Source: CADDYT01 sp035294125
GTDB taxonomy: Bacteria > Chloroflexota > Ktedonobacteria > Ktedonobacterales > Ktedonobacteraceae
Direction: 5' to 3'
Assembly (NCBI GenBank): GCA_035294125.1
Contig: DATGLM010000048.1
Span: 1 to 64,000 of the forward strand
DNA: 64,000 nucleotides
The notes below the pieces were generated by a model. It made no database searches. It was not told the DNA's origin and worked only from the letters and a program-made list of their open reading frames with translations. The translations under genes were made by a program, and so were the position numbers. Below are positions 52,842-61,778 of this stretch, piece by piece; position 1 is the stretch's first letter; every line of letters starts with the position of its first letter.

Positions 52842-52870
52842 ATTGTAACCTGAGCTTGCCGGAAAATCAA
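52842..52870 (-). promoter_or_regulatory. Promoter of the leader peptide/exporter unit
   Basis: On the minus strand TTGATT and TACAAT are separated by 17 bases. It lies between the rtcB terminator and the peptide ribosome binding site. Confidence 0.6.
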
Positions 52871-52890
52871 GCCACCAATTCTCACAGTCC

Positions 52891-52924
52891 AAAAAGGAGC
52901 CTCCAGCATGCGCCAGAGGCTCCT
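52891..52924 (-). terminator. Terminator of the archease-RtcB operon
   Basis: A 9-bp GC-rich stem (AGGAGCCTC with GAGGCTCCT) is followed by TTTTT on the minus strand, just after the rtcB stop codon. Confidence 0.9.
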
Positions 52925-52928
52925 GCTC

Positions 52929-54392
52929 CTACCCTTTCACGACGATCACCGGTTTGAGCCGGGCCACCAGTTTTGCCAGACCGGCGTTGTGGACGACATT
53001 GACGACCTGCTGGGCATCTTTGTAGGCCTGGGGAGCCTCTTCGGGCAGCAGGTTTTTGCTGTGGACGCGCACGGTGACACCGCGTGCGGCAAGTTGGTCA
53101 AGCAGTTGCTGGCTGCTGATCGACTTCCTGGCGGCGGTACGACTCTGGCGACGGCCCGCGCCATGACAGCAGGAGCCGAAGCTCTGCTCCATCGAGCCTT
53201 GCGCGCCAACCAGGACGAACGAGTAGCGGCCCATGTCGCCAGGAATGAGCACGGGCTGGCCGATGGCGCGGTACTTTGCTGGCACGGCGGGATGGTTCGT
53301 CGGAAAGGCGCGGGTTGCACCCTTGCGGTGAACGCAGACGCGCTGCACCTGCCCCTCGACCTCGTACTCCTCCATCTTGGCGATGTTGTGGCAGACATCG
53401 TAGACAAGCGGCATATCCTTCGGGCGCGCGCGCCGGCCAAAGACACTGGCGAAAGCCTGACGCACACCGTGCATGAGCATCTGGCGATTGGCCCAGGCGA
53501 AGTTCGCCCCGCAGGCCATAGCAGCCAGATACGACTTGCCCGCGTTCGATTGCAGCGGCAGGCAAGCAAGCTGACGGTCTACCAGCTTGAAACCGTAATC
53601 CTGCTGCTTCACCTCGGCTAGCCGCACATAGTCCTCGGCGATCTGGTGCCCAAAGCCGCGTGAGCCGCAGTGAATGGTAACGACGACCTGCCCCTTGCGA
53701 CCAAGCCCAAGCGCCGAGGCAGCCTCTTCGTCATAGATGTGATCGATGAGCTGCACTTCGCAGAAATGGTTGCCAGAACCCAGGCTGCCAAGCTGCTTCA
53801 TTCCGCGCTGGATGGCGTTGTCGCTCACGGTATCAGGATCAGCCCCGGCAAGACAGCCATGCTCTTCGGTAGTGTCGAGGTCTTCGGGAAAACCGTAGCC
53901 CTCCTCGATAGCCCACGCCGCTCCGCCAGTCATGACAGATCTCATCTCCGCGAGGCTCAACTGGCGCATGCCGACACCACCAACCCCTGAAGGCAGGTTA
54001 TTGAACAGCTCGTCGGCAAGCTTATCAGATTTGCCGCGCACCTGATCATACAGCAGATCGGTGGCGAGCAGACGCACACCACAGTTGATATCGAAGCCGA
54101 TACCACCGGGCGAGACGACACCATAATCGGCATGAGTGGCCGCGACGCCGCCTACGGGGAAGCCGTAGCCCCAGTGAATATCAGGCATGCCGAGGGAGTA
54201 ACCTACAATGCCCGGCAAAGTGGCAACATTGGCAACCTGCTGCAAAGCGTTATCTTGCACAATCTGCTCGATCAGTTCATCGTCGGCATAGATCATGCCG
54301 GGAACGCGCATTTCCGCATTGTAATGCTGCGGGATGCGCCAGCGATTGCTATCTATGCGCTCGAGCGGAATCTTTTCCTTCGCATTGCTCAT
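52929..54392 (-). CDS. rtcB: RNA ligase RtcB
   Basis: A 487-residue RtcB-family 3'-phosphate RNA ligase. ATG 54392 follows TGGAGAA; an upstream in-frame ATG lacks a site. Family motifs are all present: NCGVRLLATD, GSGNHFCEVQ, HCGSRGFGHQ, YDVCHNIAKME, RKGATRAFP, and GSCCHGAGR, which includes the GMP-carrying His. It joins RNA 2',3'-cyclic phosphate ends to 5'-OH ends using GTP and Mn. The adjacent archease is its standard activator. It functions in RNA repair or tRNA splicing. Confidence 0.96.
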   Translation of the reverse strand: MSNAKEKIPLERIDSNRWRIPQHYNAEMRVPGMIYADDELIEQIVQDNALQQVANVATLPGIVGYSLGMPDIHWGYGFPVGGVAATHADYGVVSPGGIGFDINCGVRLLATDLLYDQVRGKSDKLADELFNNLPSGVGGVGMRQLSLAEMRSVMTGGAAWAIEEGYGFPEDLDTTEEHGCLAGADPDTVSDNAIQRGMKQLGSLGSGNHFCEVQLIDHIYDEEAASALGLGRKGQVVVTIHCGSRGFGHQIAEDYVRLAEVKQQDYGFKLVDRQLACLPLQSNAGKSYLAAMACGANFAWANRQMLMHGVRQAFASVFGRRARPKDMPLVYDVCHNIAKMEEYEVEGQVQRVCVHRKGATRAFPTNHPAVPAKYRAIGQPVLIPGDMGRYSFVLVGAQGSMEQSFGSCCHGAGRRQSRTAARKSISSQQLLDQLAARGVTVRVHSKNLLPEEAPQAYKDAQQVVNVVHNAGLAKLVARLKPVIVVKG

Positions 54393-54431
54393 ACCGTTGT
54401 TCTCCAGGAAGAGGGGGAACATCTACGTCTA

Positions 54432-54857
54432 TCAAATGTCAAAGATGATGCTGGCTTTGTAGCCCGTGGCGGTGCGCTCAACGGTGGCCTCATGCCAGGT
54501 GACGGCTTTGATGGCGCTGCTGAGTTCATGGCGCTGTGGGTCGTAAGGCTCGCCCGAGACACTGGCTTTGAGCTGCGTTTCACTGATGGACTCAATTTCA
54601 CAGTCATGCACGAGCAGAAACTCGGTGTCAAACAGGAAAATCAGTTTATCGAGCCAGTCCACCAGCAATGAGACGAGGTCGTGGCCCTGTGCTGTGACCT
54701 CTCGCCTGACGAAAGGGCGTATCTGATCGGGCGCGACCATAAGGCTCTCCATGCCTTGAGCTGCGTGGGCGAATAACTCTGCCAGCGTGTTGCCGTATGC
54801 GTGCAAGCCGATATCCGCAGTGTGGTCAAATGCTTCATAGGGTATCTGCGCCGTCAC
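54432..54857 (-). CDS. Archease
   Basis: A 141-residue archease with FDHTADIGLHAYG, the acidic metal site in the LVDWLDKLIFLFDTE helix, and the C-terminal ATGYKASIIFDI strand. It stimulates RtcB turnover and guanylylation. The start used is GTG 54857; no ATG is in frame. A strong AAAGGAGAG followed by ATG about 60 bases upstream opens only an 18-codon frame that ends at the archease start. It may be a leader or a sign of a missing base. The pair is driven from a promoter at 54964-54992. Confidence 0.85.
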   Translation of the reverse strand: MTAQIPYEAFDHTADIGLHAYGNTLAELFAHAAQGMESLMVAPDQIRPFVRREVTAQGHDLVSLLVDWLDKLIFLFDTEFLLVHDCEIESISETQLKASVSGEPYDPQRHELSSAIKAVTWHEATVERTATGYKASIIFDI

Positions 54858-54963
54858 TACGCTAGCGCCGCCGTCTACTGAGGATACTGGATTGGGATGT
54901 GGAATGTGTGGCTTGCATGGGCTTCACTCTCCTTTCCCTATAAAGCATTTTCGTCCTATTGAC

Positions 54964-54992
54964 AGGATAACAGATAGTTTGCTGTCTGTCAA
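54964..54992 (-). promoter_or_regulatory. Promoter of archease-rtcB
   Basis: TTGACA and TATCCT are 17 bases apart on the minus strand. The -35 end carries an inverted repeat TTGACAG/CTGTCAA around the promoter, which could bind a regulator. Confidence 0.6.
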
Positions 54993-55011
54993 GATGATTT
55001 TTCGATGAATT

Positions 55012-55053
55012 ACGGGGAGAAGCACTGCCGAACTCTACCAGTATTCTCCCCGT
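55012..55053 (-). terminator. Hairpin after the cystathionine/cysteine synthase gene
   Basis: A perfect 10-bp stem (ACGGGGAGAA with TTCTCCCCGT) has a 22-base loop, ending 17 bases after the CBS stop. The T tract is weak, so termination is probable but not certain. Confidence 0.5.
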
Positions 55054-55069
55054 GCTGCGGCAAACATTG

Positions 55070-56476
55070 CTACTCTCCCCGCGTTTGCGCCCAGAATTCG
55101 AGCAGATCGCTTTTGGTGACGATGCCTTCGAGGGTGTGGCCGTTCATGACGGCGACTGCGGATTGGCCGCTACTGAAGAGGGTGTAGGCTTCGCGGGCAA
55201 GGGCATCGGCCTCGATCTGTGGAAATGGCGGGCCTTGCAAGTTGCCAACAGTAGTTGAAGCCAGAGGCTCCCCGCTGGCAAGACGACGCAGAAGCAGGTC
55301 TTCGGTCAGGCTGCCAACGATGTTGCCATGACTCACCACGGGCATCTGGCTGATGCCATAGCGCTTCAGTAGCTCGACGGCATGTGCGATCGAATCTTCG
55401 GGGCTGACGCTGACGACGAGGGGCATACTGCGCGTGTGATTGCGCCGGTAGGTGAGCACATCGCGCATCGTGGGCTGTTCGGCCTCCGCCTGCACGAGCA
55501 GATTGTTCTCGCGCATCCAGGTATCGTTGAACTGCTTGCTCAGGTAACCACGCCCGGTATCGGGGAAGAGGACAACAACCACATCTTGCGGCGTCAGGTG
55601 CCGGGCATAGGCCAGGGCCGCACCGAGAGCGGTACCAGATGAGCCTCCGACCAGGATACCTTCCTCGCGGGCAAGCCGACGTGCCCAGTAGAAGGAGGTG
55701 CGGTCATCGATACGAATCACCTCGTCGACAAGAGATGGATCGTAGTTTTTCGGGAAAATCTCCATGCCGATGCCCTCAACCTTGTAGGGGCCGGGGATAT
55801 CGCCAGAGTAGACTGAGCCGGGCGGGTCAGCGCCGATAATCTTGATATGTGGGTTCTGCTCTTTGAGGTAGCGAGCAGTACCACTGATGGTGCCGCCAGT
55901 GCCGATACCGGCCACAAAAGCAGAGAGACGCCCATTGGTATCGCGCCAGATTTCCGGGCCGGTCGTAGCGTAGTGCGTGGCCGGATTGGCGGGGTTAGAG
56001 TACTGGTCGGGGCAGACGGCGCCCGGAATCTCCTCGGCCAGTCGGTGCGCAACGTTTTTGTAGTGCTCCGGCGAATCGTGGGTGACGCTGCTGGGGCAAA
56101 TAACTACTTCGGCTCCATACGCGCGTAGCAGGCTGCGCTTCTCTTCACTGACTTTATCAGTCATCACAAAGATACAGTGGTAGCCCTTCAGGGCAGCAGC
56201 TATTGCCAGCCCATGCCCGGTATTACCACTCGTTGGTTCTACAATTGTTCCACCAGGGCGCAACAGTCCCTTTCTTTCACAGTATTCTATCATCGCGGGA
56301 CCAATGCGGTCCTTGACACTGCCGCCGGGGTTGAACATCTCCAGCTTTGCCAGCACGACAGGCGGCACATCGCTTGCCACACGATTCAGGCGCACCAGCG
56401 GTGTATTGCCCATTGTCTCAAGCATAGAATTATAATAACGCATCTCACCCGCTGCGCATTCTGTCTTCTCAGCCAT
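55070..56476 (-). CDS. Cysteine synthase/cystathionine beta-synthase with CBS domains
   Basis: A 468-residue fold-type II PLP enzyme with two C-terminal CBS domains. The PLP Lys55 is in NPGGSVKDRIG, with the substrate loop EPTSGNTGHG and the phosphate-binding GIGTGGTISG. The CBS pair spans about 340-460 and includes VSVSPEDSIAHAVELLKRYGIS and EGIVTKSDLLEFW. CBS domains often bind S-adenosylmethionine or adenosine phosphates to regulate the enzyme. It could act in transsulfuration (cystathionine synthesis) or cysteine synthesis; the CBS domains favour the former. Confidence 0.92.
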   Translation of the reverse strand: MAEKTECAAGEMRYYNSMLETMGNTPLVRLNRVASDVPPVVLAKLEMFNPGGSVKDRIGPAMIEYCERKGLLRPGGTIVEPTSGNTGHGLAIAAALKGYHCIFVMTDKVSEEKRSLLRAYGAEVVICPSSVTHDSPEHYKNVAHRLAEEIPGAVCPDQYSNPANPATHYATTGPEIWRDTNGRLSAFVAGIGTGGTISGTARYLKEQNPHIKIIGADPPGSVYSGDIPGPYKVEGIGMEIFPKNYDPSLVDEVIRIDDRTSFYWARRLAREEGILVGGSSGTALGAALAYARHLTPQDVVVVLFPDTGRGYLSKQFNDTWMRENNLLVQAEAEQPTMRDVLTYRRNHTRSMPLVVSVSPEDSIAHAVELLKRYGISQMPVVSHGNIVGSLTEDLLLRRLASGEPLASTTVGNLQGPPFPQIEADALAREAYTLFSSGQSAVAVMNGHTLEGIVTKSDLLEFWAQTRGE

Positions 56477-56626
56477 CTATACTTCCCTCGTCAATTGCTC
56501 TTTTTCTGTCTCCCAGCCCGGCACCATCGCCAGACCTTTCGTTGACAGCACCAGTATAGCATATAGCACGAGCGAGGCATAGATGTCAGGTGAGGGGCGG
56601 GAAAGCGTGAGAGTGATGGGAAAATG

Positions 56627-58945
56627 CTATTGTGGTTGCACCACAACGATTTTTATCTGATCGCCCTCTGTGGGCAGGTGGTCTGTGCCAAAGGGAAGCT
56701 GGATCTGTACCCCTGCCACACCTTTCTGGCTGTTCAGGAAATCGATAGCGGCAGCAGACGATGCTCCTCTGATTTCTGTGACCCATTGCGCAAGCTGCTG
56801 AGAAGAGAGACTATACGCCCAGATGCCACTGGTTGACACACTCAAATAGACCGTGTCATCCTGCCCCTGGTGTATGATGGTTGGCATCTCTGTCGATGGA
56901 ACACCGCGCAGGCTGTAATCGCGGCCAAACTTCAGTGCAGCCTCGGCATTGAGCAATTGCGCTGCAACATGGCGCGCCTGCTCGCTGTTGTAGACAACGG
57001 CAGTAGCGAGAACAGCCACCTTTACTGTGACCTGATCTGCCACTGTACCGGGAGGATTATCCGACGTAACGGTTGTGCTATAGGTGGGCTGACCTGCTAT
57101 GACTTCACTTGAGCCTGACTCTTTCTGAAGCTGCTTGAGCGCCTGCCGCTGCAGGCCCGGAGCAATGGTTTTCGCCACTCGATCCAGGTCAGCCTGAGTA
57201 ACGAAATGGACCGTGCTCGCATCGACCCCACCGCTAAAAGACTTCGGATTACTGACAGAGAGGCCGTTACAGCAGGAAGTTGTGATGGTACGCGCAGGAA
57301 TGTTCCCAGCAGAACCGGGATTGACCGCAACAGCCGGAACCAACATTGTTCCTTCCTGCCCATCCTGCGCGGGGGGCACCTGCGCCGCCTGTGTTGTCTG
57401 CACGGTGACACCCGAAGTAGTGGAAAAGGTAGTGCCAGCCGCTACGCTAACAGGAGTGTCGCTGCTGTTCTCAAAACGCAGCATGCCGCTCGCCTGCTTA
57501 CCAGCGATCGAGCGCGTTCCCGTCGTTTGTGTGGTACTGCTCCCTACCTCCTGCGGGCTTTGCATCACGGAGTCCGGGATAGAGCGGGTCGAGAGATCGG
57601 GCGTCTTTATCGAAGGGGAAGCGGTAAGGATATAATCCTCTTTCAGTGTCCTGGTCTGCGTTGAGAGAGAGACAACCGCCACGGATGGCGGGCCAAAGAT
57701 CGGAAAGCCAGCCGGAAACAGGCTGAGGCCAAACAGGCGCGGCAGAATGAGCAGGATTAAGAGCACAATAGGAACCAGCATAGCTACCAGCACGGGCCGC
57801 GTGAGAATCCTGCGGCCTGCGCTGCTCCTGTAAAATGGGACGGAATCGGTAACAGGCTTCCTGCCCACAATGGAGCCAGTAACACGCTGGTTGACACGTA
57901 ACGGCGTTTGAGGAGCTGCCTGCTGAAGCCGCACTTTTGGACGCAGTGGCGGTGGTTCCAGTTCCATTGCCAGCGGCCCCGGAGATGGAAGCGGCGGCTT
58001 TGGCGGGCGCTCAGGAGAAAGAAAATCCTCGTTCGCCTGCAATTCGTCATCATCAGAAATAGCGATCTTCTCAGGAAGGTCGGCAAGGTTAGAAGGGTCA
58101 GAGAGGGCGGCTAAAAAGGCGTGGCGTAGTTCAGCGATGCTCTGGTAGCGGTCTTCGGGGCGTTTCGCCATAGCGGTATGCACCACTTCCGTGAGTGTCG
58201 CCGGGAGCGAGGCATCGCGGTCACAGGGAGAGGGAATAGGCGCGTGCAGGTGCATCTGGATGACTTCAATCTCGTCGGGACCATCGTAGGGTAGTTCACC
58301 GGTCAGCAGTTGATAGAGCAGCACGCCGAGCGCGTAGATATCAGTCAGGGGAGTCACGATACCTACCGTCTGCTCAGGGGCCATGTAGTGGGGCGTTCCC
58401 GGCACCTGATCGAGAGGGATGGGGACCCCCACCGGCTCATTATCGCTCTGCTGCACTGTACGCACCAGCCCAAAATCAGCCAGATAGATATAAGGAGAGC
58501 CACTGCGGCGCTCCTCGAGCAGCACATTGGAGGATTTGATGTCACGATGAATCAGCCCTTGCTCGTGCGCATACTCGACCGCGTCGAGCAGTTGCTGATA
58601 GATGGAGGCGACGTCATCCAGGCCGGGCAGTTCGCGTGCCAGGTAGCTGGTCAGCGTCCCGCCTTCAATGAAGGGCATCACCAGGTAGAGCAGGCCCCGC
58701 TCATCGCCAAATTCGATTAAAGGCAGGATGTGCGGGTGATGCAGGCGGGCGATAGTACGAGCTTCACGCGCAAAGCGCCGCCGCATCTCGCGATCAACAG
58801 CGTAGTTACCGAGAATGACCTTGATAGCGACACGGCGATCAAAAGCGGTACGCTGACGCCCTTCATAGACGGCCCCCATACCACCGACACGGATGCGCCG
58901 GATAATATCATAATTGCCAAGCTGCCTGCCTTCCAGAGACAGCAT
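56627..58945 (-). CDS. PknB-like Ser/Thr kinase with extracellular domain
   Basis: A 772-residue bacterial Hanks-type kinase. Residues about 14-290 hold the P loop VGGMGAVYEG, Lys in VAIKVI, HRDIKSSN with catalytic Asp, DFGLV and APEQ. A Pro-rich juxtamembrane region precedes a membrane helix at about 390-415 (VLVAMLVPIVLLILLIL). The remaining 350 residues lie outside, with a domain shared with the neighbour at 58964 (see findings). The kinase start is ATG 58945. It lies 16 bases after its neighbour and is probably cotranscribed. The outer region may be a ligand sensor. Confidence 0.88.
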   Translation of the reverse strand: MLSLEGRQLGNYDIIRRIRVGGMGAVYEGRQRTAFDRRVAIKVILGNYAVDREMRRRFAREARTIARLHHPHILPLIEFGDERGLLYLVMPFIEGGTLTSYLARELPGLDDVASIYQQLLDAVEYAHEQGLIHRDIKSSNVLLEERRSGSPYIYLADFGLVRTVQQSDNEPVGVPIPLDQVPGTPHYMAPEQTVGIVTPLTDIYALGVLLYQLLTGELPYDGPDEIEVIQMHLHAPIPSPCDRDASLPATLTEVVHTAMAKRPEDRYQSIAELRHAFLAALSDPSNLADLPEKIAISDDDELQANEDFLSPERPPKPPLPSPGPLAMELEPPPLRPKVRLQQAAPQTPLRVNQRVTGSIVGRKPVTDSVPFYRSSAGRRILTRPVLVAMLVPIVLLILLILPRLFGLSLFPAGFPIFGPPSVAVVSLSTQTRTLKEDYILTASPSIKTPDLSTRSIPDSVMQSPQEVGSSTTQTTGTRSIAGKQASGMLRFENSSDTPVSVAAGTTFSTTSGVTVQTTQAAQVPPAQDGQEGTMLVPAVAVNPGSAGNIPARTITTSCCNGLSVSNPKSFSGGVDASTVHFVTQADLDRVAKTIAPGLQRQALKQLQKESGSSEVIAGQPTYSTTVTSDNPPGTVADQVTVKVAVLATAVVYNSEQARHVAAQLLNAEAALKFGRDYSLRGVPSTEMPTIIHQGQDDTVYLSVSTSGIWAYSLSSQQLAQWVTEIRGASSAAAIDFLNSQKGVAGVQIQLPFGTDHLPTEGDQIKIVVVQPQ

Positions 58946-58963
58946 CAATTGATGTATCCTTTC

Positions 58964-61369
58964 CTAATTGCTGCTACCCAGCCCATTCGTGGGTGTGGGA
59001 GTGGACGTGGGCGTTCCACCAGAAGGAGTAACGGGTGTCGGTGAAAGTTCGGGTCCGCTAGGAGTCGGGCTACTCGACACAGGCACACTCTGCACAACGA
59101 ACGTAATTTGACCAGGATCGGTTGGCAAGGTATTGCCGGAAAACTGGATGCTGACGCTGCCCACCCCTGGCTGGCTTTGCAAGAAAGCGATGGCCTGTTG
59201 TTTGCTCTTCCCCGCGATCTGCTTCGCCCACGTTTTTTCCTGTGCCACAAGTTGCGAGGTCTGATAGACCCAGGTTCCCTGCGCCTCAAACTGCAAAGTC
59301 ACAGTTCCTGTATTCTTATCAACGTTGAGAACTGTCTTCAAGCTGGCTCCAACATTGCCGGTCAACGCAAAGCCAGAACCGGGCTTAATGGTGGAATCGC
59401 TCTTGTACAGGTTGGTCGCCAGTGTCTGCGCCCCCTGCTGATCGTAGACCTCACCCGCACAGGAGACCTCCACAGTCACCGTCGCACTCGTTGTCTTACT
59501 CCCCACAGGTGGATTAGCCGTCACCGTTGGATTGCACGAAATCGGATTGCCGCTATTGATAAACTGCTCCCCGGTGTGCCTCTGCCCCTCAACATTCGCC
59601 TGCGCGCTCGATGTCAGTCGCTGCTCCAGTGGCGTAGCGACTGCATCGACATCACTCTGCTGCAAGAACGTGTAGTTCTGCGGGTCCTGTCCGCCGCTGA
59701 AGGCATTGAGATTAGTAACAGTGATAAAATTACCTTGAGCACAACAGGTTCCATTGACGGCACCAGCAGCAATATTTCCACTCGCACCTATATTGACCGC
59801 TTGAGCAGGAACGGTTACGCGGCCAAAACCCGCTGAGGGACTACCAGCAGGAATGTTGGCCGCTACCGTGTTTTCCACCTGCACCCCTCCTGAAGCAGAA
59901 AGAACAGTATAAGCAGCAACAGTGAATTCGGAAGTGGAGCCATTGTAAAACGTCAAAGTACCCGTAGCACGTGTACCGGTCGTTTGCTTCACGCCGGTAG
60001 CTTTGACAGTCTGGGATTGAGATGGACTATCGGTTAAGATTCTGGCCTGCACCTGCTGGGCAGAGCTGTCAGGCTTGCCCGTGACAGCAGTGATAATATA
60101 GTCCTTTTTAATTGTCTTCACCGCGGGCGTGATGGTGACTGTAGCTGTGGTAGCGTTAGGGTCGCCAGGAACGACATTCGACAGGTGACCCAGGAGGCCG
60201 GGGTCCGCGTAGGCGATGCCACCGACGACGAGCAGCAAGGTCAGCAGAATGAGACCGGCAGCGATAAGTACGTTGCGCCCTGTATTGCGTCCTGGCCCAC
60301 CTGACCCTCCTGTACCACTCCGAGGCGGAATCGCATTGCCACCGCTGGCAGTCTGGGCCATTGTCGCGGTACTCATACCAGCGCCAGTAGCGGCAGCAGT
60401 TGAGGCGCTTTTTCTGGCGCTGAAAGCGGCGGCTGGAGCTGCTGCGGTGCCAACGGCAGCCACCTTTCCGCTGTTGTCTGACTTCTTGGGAAGATTGATC
60501 GGCTGCGGGTCGGGTTGAGCAGCAGGAATCTGTCCCGTCGTGCCTGTTCTTCTCGGCGACAGTTCAATAATATTTGGCCCTCTACCCCTTCCTGCATTTA
60601 CGAGATCATCATCAGTGGCAGAGTGGACCGCGAGGGCTGGATCAGGCTCAGCGATAGGCAGCGGGATAATGGGAGGCAAAGCAGGATCATCCTCTTCATC
60701 TTCCCTGGTCATATCAGTCATGTCAGTCATATCAGATATATTAGATACCCCAGACATACCTGTTCCATTAGTTTGAGCAACAGGCATTGCCATTGCATCA
60801 TCATCTGCCGAAATCTGCTCATCATCAAAGTCGTCTCTGGTAGCTTCAGCAGGGCTTATAGAAGCCTGCGGCGGTGCAGAGGATGTAAGGGGCTGTAAAA
60901 TGACCGGAGCAGGCGAGCCTGATGGCGAAGGTAATGGACGCGTAGCTGGCGTATCTTGCTTTTGCTTACGAGCAAAGAGCCAGCCGGGTCTGAACCCTTT
61001 GCTTCCCTGATCTTGCGCCGCCGTAGTATCCTGAAGGGACCGGGCGTAGTTTTCCAGCGAGGAATAGACGGGGAAACGACGCTGCCTCGCCAGTTCAGCA
61101 GGTCCAGGACCAGGAGGCGCTACAAAAATAATTTCAGCCTGCAGTTCGCGGCGCTTATTTTTTAAGCCATCAAAGTCAATGGGACGCTGAAATGCCTTAT
61201 TGTCTTCGGGTAATACTACAACCACCTGTTTGCGACCAAGCCGCTCCTGCGTCAAAATAGCGGCCAGGACGCTCTGTCTATCATCCAGAGGAGATACATG
61301 GATAATGCCGATTTCGGCGCTGCGCGGATTGCCTGCCCCCAGTATCTCCGAGCCATTTCCCTGTCTCAT
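58964..61369 (-). CDS. Membrane-anchored protein sharing the kinase extracellular domain
   Basis: An 801-residue protein. About 1-115 form a compact alpha/beta domain (EIGIIHVSPLDDRQSVLAA, KQVVVVLPEDN). A long low-complexity Pro/Ala/Ser part with tandem SDMTDMTDMT follows to about 365, then a membrane helix (VLIAAGLILLTLLLVVGGIAYA) and an extracellular region homologous to the kinase's outer part, with AVNIGASGNIAAGAVNGTCC matching the kinase VNPGSAGNIPARTITTSCC. The tail is Pro/Thr-rich. No family named; it looks like a partner or decoy of the kinase sensor. Confidence 0.75.
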   Translation of the reverse strand: MRQGNGSEILGAGNPRSAEIGIIHVSPLDDRQSVLAAILTQERLGRKQVVVVLPEDNKAFQRPIDFDGLKNKRRELQAEIIFVAPPGPGPAELARQRRFPVYSSLENYARSLQDTTAAQDQGSKGFRPGWLFARKQKQDTPATRPLPSPSGSPAPVILQPLTSSAPPQASISPAEATRDDFDDEQISADDDAMAMPVAQTNGTGMSGVSNISDMTDMTDMTREDEEDDPALPPIIPLPIAEPDPALAVHSATDDDLVNAGRGRGPNIIELSPRRTGTTGQIPAAQPDPQPINLPKKSDNSGKVAAVGTAAAPAAAFSARKSASTAAATGAGMSTATMAQTASGGNAIPPRSGTGGSGGPGRNTGRNVLIAAGLILLTLLLVVGGIAYADPGLLGHLSNVVPGDPNATTATVTITPAVKTIKKDYIITAVTGKPDSSAQQVQARILTDSPSQSQTVKATGVKQTTGTRATGTLTFYNGSTSEFTVAAYTVLSASGGVQVENTVAANIPAGSPSAGFGRVTVPAQAVNIGASGNIAAGAVNGTCCAQGNFITVTNLNAFSGGQDPQNYTFLQQSDVDAVATPLEQRLTSSAQANVEGQRHTGEQFINSGNPISCNPTVTANPPVGSKTTSATVTVEVSCAGEVYDQQGAQTLATNLYKSDSTIKPGSGFALTGNVGASLKTVLNVDKNTGTVTLQFEAQGTWVYQTSQLVAQEKTWAKQIAGKSKQQAIAFLQSQPGVGSVSIQFSGNTLPTDPGQITFVVQSVPVSSSPTPSGPELSPTPVTPSGGTPTSTPTPTNGLGSSN

Positions 61370-61676
61370 AGGCGTTTCCTTCCCTCTCTCCCATATATAG
61401 CGTTTACTCGCTTAAAGACATTTTACACTAAAACAAAGAAATAGCAAAGAGAGAAACGAGTCATCTGCAAGAAAAAACGAGAAAAGACGCATCTTATGCA
61501 TATTCCTCTCACACCTCTATCTCTCTGGCAGCCAGGCAGATAGTTCTTAGCAGTATCATCAGAAAAAGCTGGCAAAGGTGACAACGGAGCATGTCCCTCT
61601 TTTGTCAGGAGTATGGCATAGAAAATGGCGAACAGCAATAAACGGAGAGCCACCGGTACAAATTAGCCAGAGCGGG
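61370..61676. other. Intergenic region, no gene seen
   Basis: Between the kinase operon start and the pckA terminator I see no supportable gene or motif. It is AT-rich with many A runs and could hold the promoter of the 58964-61369 gene, but no clear pair of boxes stands out. Confidence 0.5.
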
Positions 61677-61713
61677 AAGAACAACATAAACTCAGCGCGC
61701 CAGTGGCGCGCTG
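61677..61713 (-). terminator. Terminator of pckA
   Basis: CTCAGCGCGCCA and TGGCGCGCTGAG form a 12-bp stem followed by TTTATGTTGTT on the minus strand, downstream of pckA. Confidence 0.85.
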
Positions 61714-61778
61714 AGCAATCATTCTGGTAGAGCCACCTCTCGCGGATGGCCTACGGGGCGGGAGAGCCGCGCGAAGAA

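Noticed and set aside
61423..61653. 76-codon minus-strand frame before the kinase operon
   Set aside because: No ribosome binding site, no domain, and it lies in an AT-rich untranslated region.
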